Shown: in pieces, positions 50,733 to 57,647 of the stretch
Numbering within the stretch: position 1 is the first letter of the stretch
How the letters are laid out: each line of letters starts with the position of its first letter
Assembly: GCA_036383955.1 (NCBI GenBank)
Contig: DASVNH010000173.1
Span: 1-64,000, forward strand
DNA length: 64,000 nucleotides
Direction: 5' to 3'
Source of the DNA: JACQFK01 sp036383955
GTDB lineage: Bacteria > Planctomycetota > MHYJ01 > JACPRB01
The notes under the pieces: generated by a model
The model's database searches: none
Told to the model about the DNA's origin: nothing
What the model saw: the letters and a program-made list of their open reading frames with translations, nothing else
Made by a program: the position numbers and the translations under genes

Positions 50733-51479
50733 ATGCTCATCCACGGCGTCCAGATGGTCGTCGAACCTTCCGTAAAGGATCTGTTCGACGGCCTCCGCGC
50801 GCCCCGGGAGGTCGTCGAGCGCTGGTTCGCCGACGTCCCCCTGAACGACCGGCGCAGCGCCGTGAAGCCGCTCGAGGGGAAGTACTTCCTCAAGATCTAC
50901 GCCTACGCCGGCCTGTGGCGCCTGCGCACCTTGTTCATCGAGGCGCGGGCGGGCCGCGAGTTCCGCAACCTCAAGCGCCTCCGCGAGCTCGGCTTCCGCG
51001 TGCCCGAGCCCGTCGCCTGGGGCCAGGCCCGCACCCTCGGCTTCGTCAGCGAAAGCTTCCTGCTGACCCGGGCCGTCGAGAACGCGATCGAGCTGCGGAA
51101 GCTGATCGACGACCCGAAGAGCGCGCCGTTCCCGCTGCCCGGCCCGCGCGAACGCCGCCGCCTCATCGTCGAGTTCGCGACGACGCTGCGCCGCGCCCAC
51201 GACGCGAAGTTCTTCATCCACACCCTGCGCTTCAAGAACCTGCTCCTCGCGCGGGAAGGCGACGGCTACGCGCTCTTCGTGATCGACGTCCCCTTCGCCG
51301 GCATCTGGCGCTACCGCCTCATGCCGGGCGCGGGCCGCGTGCGGGACGTCGCCGTCCTCATGAAAGGCGCCCGCCAGCTCCTCTCGAAGACCGACCGCAT
51401 GCGCTTCGCGCGCGCGTACGGGGCCGGCCGCGACCTCCTCCGCGCCGCCCGGGCGTACCAGGAGAAGCACTACCCATGA
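50733..51479 (+). CDS. Lipopolysaccharide (Kdo/WaaP-like) kinase family protein
   Basis: 248 residues. The fold is suggested by Lys54 in GKYFLKIYAYA, the segment GFRVPEPVAWGQ and the C-lobe FFIHTLRFKNLL. In active members the catalytic-loop pattern is H-x-D-L-x-x-x-N; here the sequence reads HTLRFKN, so the expected Asp seems to be Thr164, though the alignment is short. A later Asp185 in FVIDVPF could be the metal-binding Asp. So this may be an inactive or altered kinase. It is divergent from the subtilase gene and overlaps the HEAT gene by four bases (ATGA). Confidence 0.75.
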   Translation: MLIHGVQMVVEPSVKDLFDGLRAPREVVERWFADVPLNDRRSAVKPLEGKYFLKIYAYAGLWRLRTLFIEARAGREFRNLKRLRELGFRVPEPVAWGQARTLGFVSESFLLTRAVENAIELRKLIDDPKSAPFPLPGPRERRRLIVEFATTLRRAHDAKFFIHTLRFKNLLLAREGDGYALFVIDVPFAGIWRYRLMPGAGRVRDVAVLMKGARQLLSKTDRMRFARAYGAGRDLLRAARAYQEKHYP

Positions 51480-52162
51480 TGACCGACGACGAAGCCCGAC
51501 GTCCCGGGGCGCTGCCGGAGCTCATCCGGCGGCTGAAGAATCCCGGGGAGCCCGACCGGGACCTCATCGCGCGGCTGATCGGCGTCGCGGGCGGTCAGGA
51601 CGCGGTCGCGCCTCTCATGGACGCCCTTCAGGACGAAGACATCCAGGTCGCGTGGCGGGCCCTCGACGCGCTCGAGGCGCTGAAGGACCTCGTGTGGCCG
51701 CAGACGCTGCTCAAGGCCTTCGACCTCCAGGCCGAACCCCGGATCCGCGGCGGCATCGCGCTGCTGTACGGGAAGCTGGAAGGTCCCGCGAAGCACCTCC
51801 GCGAGCGCCTGGACGACAGCGCGTCGCGAGGGGATGTCGTGGCCGCCCTCGCGCGCCTGGGCGACGAGGAGGCGCGGGCCGAGTTCGGGCGCAAGCCGTC
51901 GCACGCGCTGTTCGAGTACGTGCGGGGCCCGTGGCTGCTGAAGCACCTCCTGCCGCTGCTCGACGACGAGAAGAGGATGGTGCAGGGCGCCCACGTGGCG
52001 ACGGACAACGAGTGCCGGGAGATCGGCGGGAAGCGGATGTGCGATCTGGCCGTCGAGGAAGCCGCCGTCGCCCACGCCTTCTCGTTCGAGGTCCCCCAGA
52101 TGGGGTACTACACGCCGGCCCAGATCGACGAGGTGCGCCGTTTCCTCCGCGGCTCCGCGTAA
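51476..52162 (+). CDS. HEAT-repeat protein
   Basis: 228 residues from the ATG at 51476, overlapping the kinase gene by four bases. HEAT-like helices run through ~25-175 (AVAPLMDALQDEDIQVAWRAL, QAEPRIRGGIALLYGKL). The C-terminal part has a VATDNECREIGGKRMCDLAVE segment with two Cys and ends in TPAQIDEVRRFL. No signal peptide, so it is probably cytoplasmic and partners the kinase-like protein. Confidence 0.8.
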   Translation: MMTDDEARRPGALPELIRRLKNPGEPDRDLIARLIGVAGGQDAVAPLMDALQDEDIQVAWRALDALEALKDLVWPQTLLKAFDLQAEPRIRGGIALLYGKLEGPAKHLRERLDDSASRGDVVAALARLGDEEARAEFGRKPSHALFEYVRGPWLLKHLLPLLDDEKRMVQGAHVATDNECREIGGKRMCDLAVEEAAVAHAFSFEVPQMGYYTPAQIDEVRRFLRGSA

Positions 52163-52193
52163 CCCCCCCCGACAGAGGAAACATTCCTGGACC

Positions 52194-52221
52194 TGGACCT
52201 GTCTCCCGGACCTGCTATTAT
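52194..52221 (+). promoter_or_regulatory. Promoter of cysD
   Basis: TGGACC (52194-52199) and TATTAT (52216-52221) are separated by 16 bases; the ATG is 12 bases after the -10, giving a leader of about six bases. Confidence 0.5.
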
Positions 52222-52233
52222 GGCTCCCCCGAT

Positions 52234-53145
52234 ATGGAAACCCGGACGCTGACGCATCTCCGCCAGCTCGAGGCGGAGAGCATCCACATCATCCGCGAGG
52301 TCGCGGCGGAGTTCGAGAAGCCGGTCATGCTCTATTCGATCGGCAAGGACTCCTCCGTCATGGTCCGCCTCGCCGAGAAGGCCTTCTACCCGGAAAAGCC
52401 CCCGTTCCCCCTCATGCACGTCGACACCACCTGGAAGTTCCGGGAGATGATCGCGTTCCGCGAGAACCTCATCCGCAAGCAGCTGGGCTGGGAGCTGCTC
52501 GTCCACGTCAACGAGGAAGGCCTCAAGCAGGGCATCTCGCCCATCACCCACGGCTCCAAGGTCCACACCGACGTCATGAAGACCCAGGGCCTGCTCCAGG
52601 CCCTCACCAAGTACCAGTTCGACGCCGCGTTCGGCGGCGCCCGCCGCGACGAGGAGAAGTCCCGCGCCAAGGAGCGCGTCTACTCCTTCCGCGACAAGAA
52701 CCACCGCTGGGATCCCAAGAACCAGCGCCCCGAGCTGTGGAACCTCTACAACAGCCGCGTGCACAAAGGCGAGTCCATCCGCGTCTTCCCGCTCTCCAAC
52801 TGGACCGAGCTGGACGTCTGGATGTACATCTGGCTCGAGAAGATCCCCGTCGTCCCCCTCTACTTCGCCAAGCCGCGGCCGGTCGTCGAGCGCGACGGCG
52901 CGCTGATCCTCGTCGACGACGACCGCCTCCCGCTCAAGCCGGGTGAGAAGCCCATGATGAAGACCGTCCGCTTCCGCACCCTGGGCTGCTACCCGCTGTC
53001 CGGGGCCGTCGAGTCGACCGCCGCCACGCTCGAGGACATCATCCAGGAGATGCTCGTCAACAAGAACTCCGAGCGCCAGGGCCGCGTCATCGACCACGAC
53101 CAGGCCGGCTCCATGGAAAAGAAGAAGATCGAGGGCTACTTCTAG
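52234..53145 (+). CDS. cysD: Sulfate adenylyltransferase subunit 2
   Basis: 303 residues, the usual CysD length. The PP-loop-like motif YSIGKDSSVMVRL, the FPLMHVDTTWKFREMI and FDAAFGGARRDEEKSRAKER segments, and WNLYNSRVHKGESIRVFPLSNWTELD are characteristic. It makes APS from ATP and sulfate together with the GTPase CysN, whose gene follows after 103 bases. A TATTAT box stands just before the ATG, so cysD has its own promoter. Confidence 0.96.
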   Translation: METRTLTHLRQLEAESIHIIREVAAEFEKPVMLYSIGKDSSVMVRLAEKAFYPEKPPFPLMHVDTTWKFREMIAFRENLIRKQLGWELLVHVNEEGLKQGISPITHGSKVHTDVMKTQGLLQALTKYQFDAAFGGARRDEEKSRAKERVYSFRDKNHRWDPKNQRPELWNLYNSRVHKGESIRVFPLSNWTELDVWMYIWLEKIPVVPLYFAKPRPVVERDGALILVDDDRLPLKPGEKPMMKTVRFRTLGCYPLSGAVESTAATLEDIIQEMLVNKNSERQGRVIDHDQAGSMEKKKIEGYF

Positions 53146-53171
53146 TGAAGAGCCCGGGTCGTCTCCGCCTC

Positions 53172-53200
53172 GTCCCCCCCCTCGGGGGGGCAGGGGGGGA
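53172..53200. repeat. G-run repeat core (third copy)
   Basis: TCCCCCCCC-TCGGGGGGG-CAGGGGGGGA-type sequence between cysD and cysNC, resembling the cores at 19152-19178 and 26686-26712, here without the GGATTC arm. Confidence 0.55.
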
Positions 53201-53248
53201 TTCATTCCAAGGGCGTCTCAGTGTCCTCGGTGTCTCGGTGGTGAACGT

Positions 53249-55192
53249 ATGAGCCACCAGGACGAGCTCATCGCCAAGGACATCAAGGCCTACCTCGAGC
53301 GCCAGCAGCGCAAGGATCTCCTCCGCTTCCTCACATGCGGCAACGTCGACGACGGCAAGAGCACGCTCATCGGCCGGCTCCTCCACGATTCGAAGATGAT
53401 CTACGAGGACCAGCTCGCGGCGATCAAGGCCGACAGCAAGAAGTTCAATACCACCGGCGGCGAGGAGATGGACCTCGCGCTGCTCGTCGACGGCCTCCAG
53501 GCCGAGCGCGAGCAGGGCATCACCATCGACGTCGCCTACCGCTACTTCTCGACCGAGAAGCGGAAGTTCATCATCGCCGACACCCCCGGCCACGAGCAGT
53601 ACACCCGCAACATGGCCACCGGGGCGTCGACCTGCGACCTCGCGATCATCCTCATCGACGGCCGCAACGGCGTGCAGACCCAGACCCGCCGCCACACCTT
53701 CATCGTCTCGCTCCTCGGCATCAAGCACGTGATCGTCGCCATCAACAAGATGGACCTCGTCGGCTGGAGCGAGGAGAAGTTCGAGGCGATCAAGAAGGAC
53801 TACCTGGGCTTCGCGAAGAAAGTCGACATCCCCGACATCACGTTCATCCCGCTCTCGGCGCTGAAAGGCGACAACGTCGTCCACGCGAGCGCGTCGATGC
53901 CCTGGTACAAGGGCCCGACGCTGATGTCCCACCTCGAGAGCGTGCCCGTCGCCTCCGACCGCAACCTCACCGACTTCCGCTTCCCCGTGCAGTTCGTCAA
54001 CCGCCGGAGCGTCGACTTCCGCGGCTACGCCGGGACGGTGGCGTCGGGCGTCGTGCGCAAGGGCGAGGAGCTCATGATCCTGCCCTCGCACAAGACGAAC
54101 ACGGTGAAGTCGATCCTCTCGTACGAGGGCGAGCTCGAGGAGGCCTTCGCGGGCCAGGCGGTCACGCTGACGTTCGCGAAGGAAGTCGACATCTCCCGCG
54201 GCGACCTGCTGGCGAGCCCCTCGAACCTCCCGCACGTGGACACGCGCTTCGAGGCGATGCTCGTCTGGATGTCGGACGAGCCGATGTCCCTCGCCAAGCC
54301 CTACTTCTTCAAGCTGGCCTCGAAGCTGGCGGGCGGGATGGTGACGGACCTCCGCTGCCGCCTCAACGTGAACACGCTGGAGAAAGAGCACGCGAACCGG
54401 CTGCAGCTGAACGAGATCGCCCACGTCACGGTCGACCTCTCGCAGGCGGTGGCCTTCGATGCCTACCGCAAGAACCGCCAGACCGGCGCCTTCGTCGTCG
54501 TGGACCGCGTGACGAACAACACGGTCGGCGCGGGCATGATCCTCGAGCGCGAGCAGGCCGCCCGCGAGATCGGCGTGATCGGGCTGGCCGTCGAGGCCCT
54601 CAACGAGTACGGCCGCCGCCACGTGAGCCAGATCACGCCGGAGGAGCGCGCCAAGAAGCTGGGCCAGCGGCCCGCGACGGTCCTGCTCACCGGCCTGGTG
54701 GGCTCCGGCAAGAGCACCCTCGCCTACGCCCTCGAGCGGCGCCTCTTCGACCTCGGCCGCTCCGCTTATGTGCTCGACGGCCAGTCGGCCAAGCTGGGGG
54801 CGGCGGAGGACGTCGACTTCGGCCCCGAGCTCTCCGACGCCCTGAAGAAGTGCGCCGAGATCGCCGCGATCTCCAACGACGCCGGGCAGATCGTGATCGC
54901 CCCGCTGGTCGCGCGCCGGATCGAGGACCGCGCGATGATGCGCGAGATCGTGGGCCGGGACCGCTTCGTGGAGATCTACCTGTCGGCGCCGATCGAGGTC
55001 TGCCGCCAGCGCGACGCCGCCGGCCTCTACAAGCAGGCGGACGTCGGCCTCCTCCGCCGCTTCCCGGGGGTGAGCCGCCGCTACGACGTCCCCGAGGCGC
55101 CCGACCTCGAGCTGCCCACGCACACGCTGGGCGTCGAGCCCTGCGTCGACCGGATCGTCGACCTCCTCCGGCGCCGCGGCTTCATCTCCTAG
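53249..55192 (+). CDS. cysN: Sulfate adenylyltransferase GTPase subunit fused to APS-kinase-like domain
   Basis: 647 residues. Residues 1-450 are CysN: GNVDDGKST (31-39), DTPGHEQYTRN, NKMD and the beta-barrel domains that stimulate CysD. Residues ~475-647 resemble APS kinase (CysC): P-loop GLVGSGKS (482-489), VCRQRDAAGLY and a C-terminal VDRIVDLLRRRGF helix. The APS-binding motif normally reads LDGDNVR; here it is LDGQSAK (Gln512), so the conserved Asp, Asn and Arg are changed. The kinase may be inactive, which agrees with an iron-sulfur APS reductase (cysH) that does not need PAPS. Confidence 0.93.
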   Translation: MSHQDELIAKDIKAYLERQQRKDLLRFLTCGNVDDGKSTLIGRLLHDSKMIYEDQLAAIKADSKKFNTTGGEEMDLALLVDGLQAEREQGITIDVAYRYFSTEKRKFIIADTPGHEQYTRNMATGASTCDLAIILIDGRNGVQTQTRRHTFIVSLLGIKHVIVAINKMDLVGWSEEKFEAIKKDYLGFAKKVDIPDITFIPLSALKGDNVVHASASMPWYKGPTLMSHLESVPVASDRNLTDFRFPVQFVNRRSVDFRGYAGTVASGVVRKGEELMILPSHKTNTVKSILSYEGELEEAFAGQAVTLTFAKEVDISRGDLLASPSNLPHVDTRFEAMLVWMSDEPMSLAKPYFFKLASKLAGGMVTDLRCRLNVNTLEKEHANRLQLNEIAHVTVDLSQAVAFDAYRKNRQTGAFVVVDRVTNNTVGAGMILEREQAAREIGVIGLAVEALNEYGRRHVSQITPEERAKKLGQRPATVLLTGLVGSGKSTLAYALERRLFDLGRSAYVLDGQSAKLGAAEDVDFGPELSDALKKCAEIAAISNDAGQIVIAPLVARRIEDRAMMREIVGRDRFVEIYLSAPIEVCRQRDAAGLYKQADVGLLRRFPGVSRRYDVPEAPDLELPTHTLGVEPCVDRIVDLLRRRGFIS

Positions 55193-55200
55193 GAAAAAAG

Positions 55201-55231
55201 AAACCCCCGGACCTTTTCAGGCCGGGGGTTT
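55201..55231 (-). terminator. Bidirectional terminator, strong for the minus strand
   Basis: Perfect 10-base arms (55201-55210 and 55222-55231) made of AAACCCCCGG and its complement enclose an 11-base loop. On the minus strand the hairpin is followed by TTTCTTTTTTCC, an ideal U-tract for the UGA-containing gene; on the plus strand it lies just after cysNC but has little U-tract. Confidence 0.85.
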
Positions 55232-55248
55232 CCGGAGTTCCGAAGAGC

Positions 55249-55737
55249 CTACTTCTTCTTCATTTCCTCGACGCCCGTCAGCGCGAGGCTCTGCTTGCCC
55301 TTGTCGTCCTCGGTCATGGCGCCGACGACGATGAGGGTCTTGCCCTTGAGCTCGGCGAGCTTCGACGTCATCTCGCCGGTGAGGGCCACGTTGCCCATCG
55401 ACCAGGCCTCGCCCTTCTGGGCGGCCTTGCCGGTCAGCTTCAGGCCGACCTTGTCGAGCTTGTACTTGCCGACTTCCTTCTTGATGTCCGCCATCTTCAC
55501 GGCGGGAGGAGCGTCGAACTTCACCTGGAACGTCGCCACGCCCGCGTTGAAGTCCTCCTGGGTCACTTCCTTAGCGCCTGACAGGCGCTTGAGGCCGTCG
55601 ATGACGGCCTTCGTTCAGTTGACCTTTCAGTTCAGCCCGCTCGCGGTGACCGTCACCGTGAAACCGGGCTCTTCGGCGGCGGCGACGTTCGCGGCCATCG
55701 CCGCGAGCATGCCCGCGAAAAGCGTCGCGGTCTTCAT
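55249..55737 (-). CDS. Candidate selenoprotein: secreted HMA-like protein with two in-frame UGA codons
   Basis: 163 codons, 162 residues if two UGA codons are read through. ATG at 55737 has GGAGGA upstream and starts a signal peptide (MKTATLFAGMLAAMAANVAA). The frame stays coherent across TGA at 55629-55627 (residue 37) and TGA at 55617-55615 (residue 41): ASGLN-U-KVN-U-TKAVIDGLKRLSG, then AGVATFQVKFD. This is the pattern of heavy-metal-associated (HMA) domains, whose metal-binding Cys pair lies exactly where the two UGAs are, although here with three residues between them. Residues 95-160 add a second beta-rich part (LKGKTLIVVGAMTEDD). Two hairpins follow the UGAs (see separate entry), and a strong terminator ends the gene. 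It is divergent from a LysR gene. Without recoding, only a GTG-started 105-residue C-terminal piece is open, which would lack signal and motif; a doubly mutated pseudogene is the alternative. Confidence 0.7.
55573..55610 (-). promoter_or_regulatory. Candidate SECIS hairpins after the UGA codons
   Basis: Two perfect hairpins lie in the coding region: 8-base arms at 55592-55599/55603-55610 and 7-base arms at 55573-55579/55583-55589 with loop GUC. Taking the first hairpin with a five-base stem, its loop begins with G 22 bases after the first UGA; the loop G of the second is 33 bases after the second UGA. Both distances, and a loop-opening G, are in the range described for bacterial SECIS elements. 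Confidence 0.5.
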
Positions 55738-55787
55738 CGTGTCCTCCGTTCCAACCAGGGGTCTCCCGACCACCGGCAGACCTGCTT

Positions 55788-55819
55788 ATAAAACGTCCGT
55801 ATTTTATCATGAATTGATA
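55788..55819. promoter_or_regulatory. A+T-rich palindromes in LysR/HMA divergent region
   Basis: ATAAAA (55788-55793) faces TTTTAT (55802-55807), and TATCA (55805-55809) faces TGATA (55815-55819). Lying between the LysR gene and the candidate selenoprotein gene, they are plausible LysR-binding sites. TATAAG on the minus strand (55790-55785) may be the -10 of the selenoprotein gene. Confidence 0.45.
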
Positions 55820-55865
55820 TAAAAAGAAAAGCACGATCGACTTCGATTCCCGGTAGGATCCTGGG

Positions 55866-56765
55866 ATGGCGCGCGAAAACGGGGTCCGCCTGGAATGGCT
55901 CCGCTCCTTCCTGGCCGTCGCGGAGTCGGGCGGGTACAGCAAGGCCGCCCGCGGGCTCCACATGAGCCAGCCCGCCGTCTCCACCCACGTCAAGGAGCTC
56001 GAAAAGAGCCTCGGCGCCCCCCTCCTCGAGAAGATCGGCGGCAAGGTCCGCCTGACCCCCTCCGGCGAGGCCGCCGCCCACGAGGCGCGGGAAGTCCTCG
56101 ACGGCGTCCGCCGCCTCCGGGAGTCGGCCTCCCGCTCGGAGAACGAGATCGGCGGGACCCTGGGCGTCGGCGCCAGCACCACCCCCGGGAACTACATCCT
56201 GCCCGTCCTCCTGGGCCGCTTCGAGAAGGCCCATCCGGGCGTCCGCACCCGCCTCGTCGTCAGCAACAGCGCCCACGTCCTCAGCCGCCTCCTGCGGAAC
56301 GAGGTCGACCTGGGGGCCGTCGGCATCCGGCCGACGACGTCCGACTTCGTGACCGAGCCCCTCGGGGACGACGAGATCGTGCTCTTCGCCGCGGCCGACC
56401 ATCCGCTCGCCCGCGCCCGCGGCGCCGTGTCTCCGGCGGACGTCGCCCGCCACCGCTTCCTCATGCGCGAGTCGGATTCGGCCACCCGCCGGCTCAGCGA
56501 CGGCTGGTTCGCCAAGCACCGCGTCCGCCCCGCCGTCATGGAGCTCGGCTGCCCGGAGACGCTCAAGCGGTCGGTGGCCGCCGGCCTCGGCGTGGGCGTG
56601 CTGTCGAAGTTCGCCGTGACGACGCCCGGCGGCGAGCGGGATTTCCGGATCCTCGACGTCCCCGGCTTCCCCATCCGCCGGAAGCTCTACATGATCTGGC
56701 TCCGGCGGAAGCGCCTGAACCGGACGATGACGTCCTTCCTGGAGCTGGTCCGCTCCCGCGCGTAA
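55866..56765 (+). CDS. LysR-family transcriptional regulator
   Basis: 299 residues. Residues ~10-70 are the LysR winged helix-turn-helix (FLAVAESGGYSKAARGLHMSQPAVSTHVKELE); residues ~100-295 form the periplasmic-binding-protein-like effector domain with GTLGVGASTTPGNYILP and AAGLGVGVLSKFAV. This subgroup resembles CysB/CbbR-like regulators, but the effector is unknown. The gene is divergent from the candidate selenoprotein gene, the usual arrangement for a LysR target, and next to cysDN, so a sulfur- or selenium-related signal is possible but not shown. TAGGAT lies 6 bases before the ATG (55854-55859). Confidence 0.93.
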   Translation: MARENGVRLEWLRSFLAVAESGGYSKAARGLHMSQPAVSTHVKELEKSLGAPLLEKIGGKVRLTPSGEAAAHEAREVLDGVRRLRESASRSENEIGGTLGVGASTTPGNYILPVLLGRFEKAHPGVRTRLVVSNSAHVLSRLLRNEVDLGAVGIRPTTSDFVTEPLGDDEIVLFAAADHPLARARGAVSPADVARHRFLMRESDSATRRLSDGWFAKHRVRPAVMELGCPETLKRSVAAGLGVGVLSKFAVTTPGGERDFRILDVPGFPIRRKLYMIWLRRKRLNRTMTSFLELVRSRA

Positions 56766-56878
56766 CTCCCAACTCCCAAACCCCAACTCCCAAGGACGTC
56801 AGACTCTACAAAGCTGGTTTGCAACCTCGAGTCTTTGTGGAGCCCTCCGGCCTTGGGAGTTGGGATTTGGGAGTTCGT
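56766..56878. repeat. Imperfect inverted repeat of TTGGGAGTT units between convergent genes
   Basis: AACTCCCAACTCCCAAACCCC-type units at 56766-56797 face CCTTGGGAGTTGGGATTTGGG-type units at 56853-56877. Inside, CTCTACAAAG and CTTTGTGGAG pair with one mismatch. The left arm is the reverse complement of the repeat at 37538-37566. Confidence 0.7.
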
Positions 56879-57598
56879 CTAGCGGAGCCGGCTCTGCCGT
56901 TCGCTGAGCTCGAACGCGACCGGCTTCGTCGCGGCGCCCACCTCGATCTCCTGGGTCACGGGCGCGTAGTGCTCGTGCCAGACCTCGAGGGTGTAGGTCC
57001 CGGGGGCAAGGCCCTTGATCTCGAACTTGCCGCCCTGCTCGGTCGTCGCGTGGAACGGGTGGTCGACCACGCCGATCCAGGCCTCCATCCAGGGATGGAC
57101 GTCGCAGATGAGCCGCACCATGACCTCCGACGCCGCGAAGGTCTTGGTCTTCGTGTCGCCGACCTTGCCCTGCGAGAAGGCCCACTCCTTGTTGTTCTTC
57201 GGCGCCACGTGCGGCAGGTGCAGGATCGGATCGCCGGACTTCATGATGAAGTCCTGGCCCACCATCACCCCCGCCACGTGGGGCGAGTAGCGGCAGCCCT
57301 GCTGCTGGATCGTCGTGGGCGTCTTGGGGACGTCGAACTTCTGCCCCTCCAGCCCCTTCTTCACGTACACGAACGCCCACTTCACGAAGCCCTTGGGGTC
57401 GGCCGAGATGTCGTCGCCGTCCACCTCGCCCTTGTTGAGCTTCCCGCAGTGATTCTCGACGTCGTTCATCCGGATCTTCCGCGGCTTGGGGATCTCCCCC
57501 TTGATCCGGACCGTTCCCTTCACGGAATAGGTCTGCTGGGGATCGGGAGCGCCGCCGGGGATCAGGACCGCCGCCAGGATCAGCGGGAGATGTTTCAT
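56879..57598 (-). CDS. Secreted cupredoxin-like / carboxypeptidase-regulatory-like protein
   Basis: 239 residues from the ATG at 57598, with a signal peptide (MKHLPLILAAVLIPGG) and TATCCT 9 bases upstream. A first beta domain (about 25-130) has the ENHCGKLNKG and GCRYSPHVAGVMVGQ segments; the second contains DPILHLPHV and CDVHPWM, a C-x2-H-x2-M arrangement like the copper ligands of plastocyanin-type cupredoxins. The C terminus (GGKFEIKGLAPGTYTLEVWHE) matches carboxypeptidase-regulatory-like domains. A periplasmic copper-binding or structural role is likely; electron transfer is inference. Confidence 0.85.
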   Translation of the reverse strand: MKHLPLILAAVLIPGGAPDPQQTYSVKGTVRIKGEIPKPRKIRMNDVENHCGKLNKGEVDGDDISADPKGFVKWAFVYVKKGLEGQKFDVPKTPTTIQQQGCRYSPHVAGVMVGQDFIMKSGDPILHLPHVAPKNNKEWAFSQGKVGDTKTKTFAASEVMVRLICDVHPWMEAWIGVVDHPFHATTEQGGKFEIKGLAPGTYTLEVWHEHYAPVTQEIEVGAATKPVAFELSERQSRLR

Positions 57599-57607
57599 GG
57601 CTCGATT

Positions 57608-57613
57608 AGGATA
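57608..57613 (-). promoter_or_regulatory. -10 element of the cupredoxin-like gene
   Basis: TATCCT on the minus strand ends 9 bases before the ATG at 57598, predicting a nearly leaderless transcript. Confidence 0.45.
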
Positions 57614-57647
57614 CAACGCAGGTCGAGCCCTGGAGCCATCCCGCGAT

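Noticed and set aside
55249..55566. A 105-residue gene starting at GTG 55566
   Set aside because: It would lack both signal peptide and the HMA motif; the upstream frame is coherent through two UGA codons and has a good ribosome-binding site.
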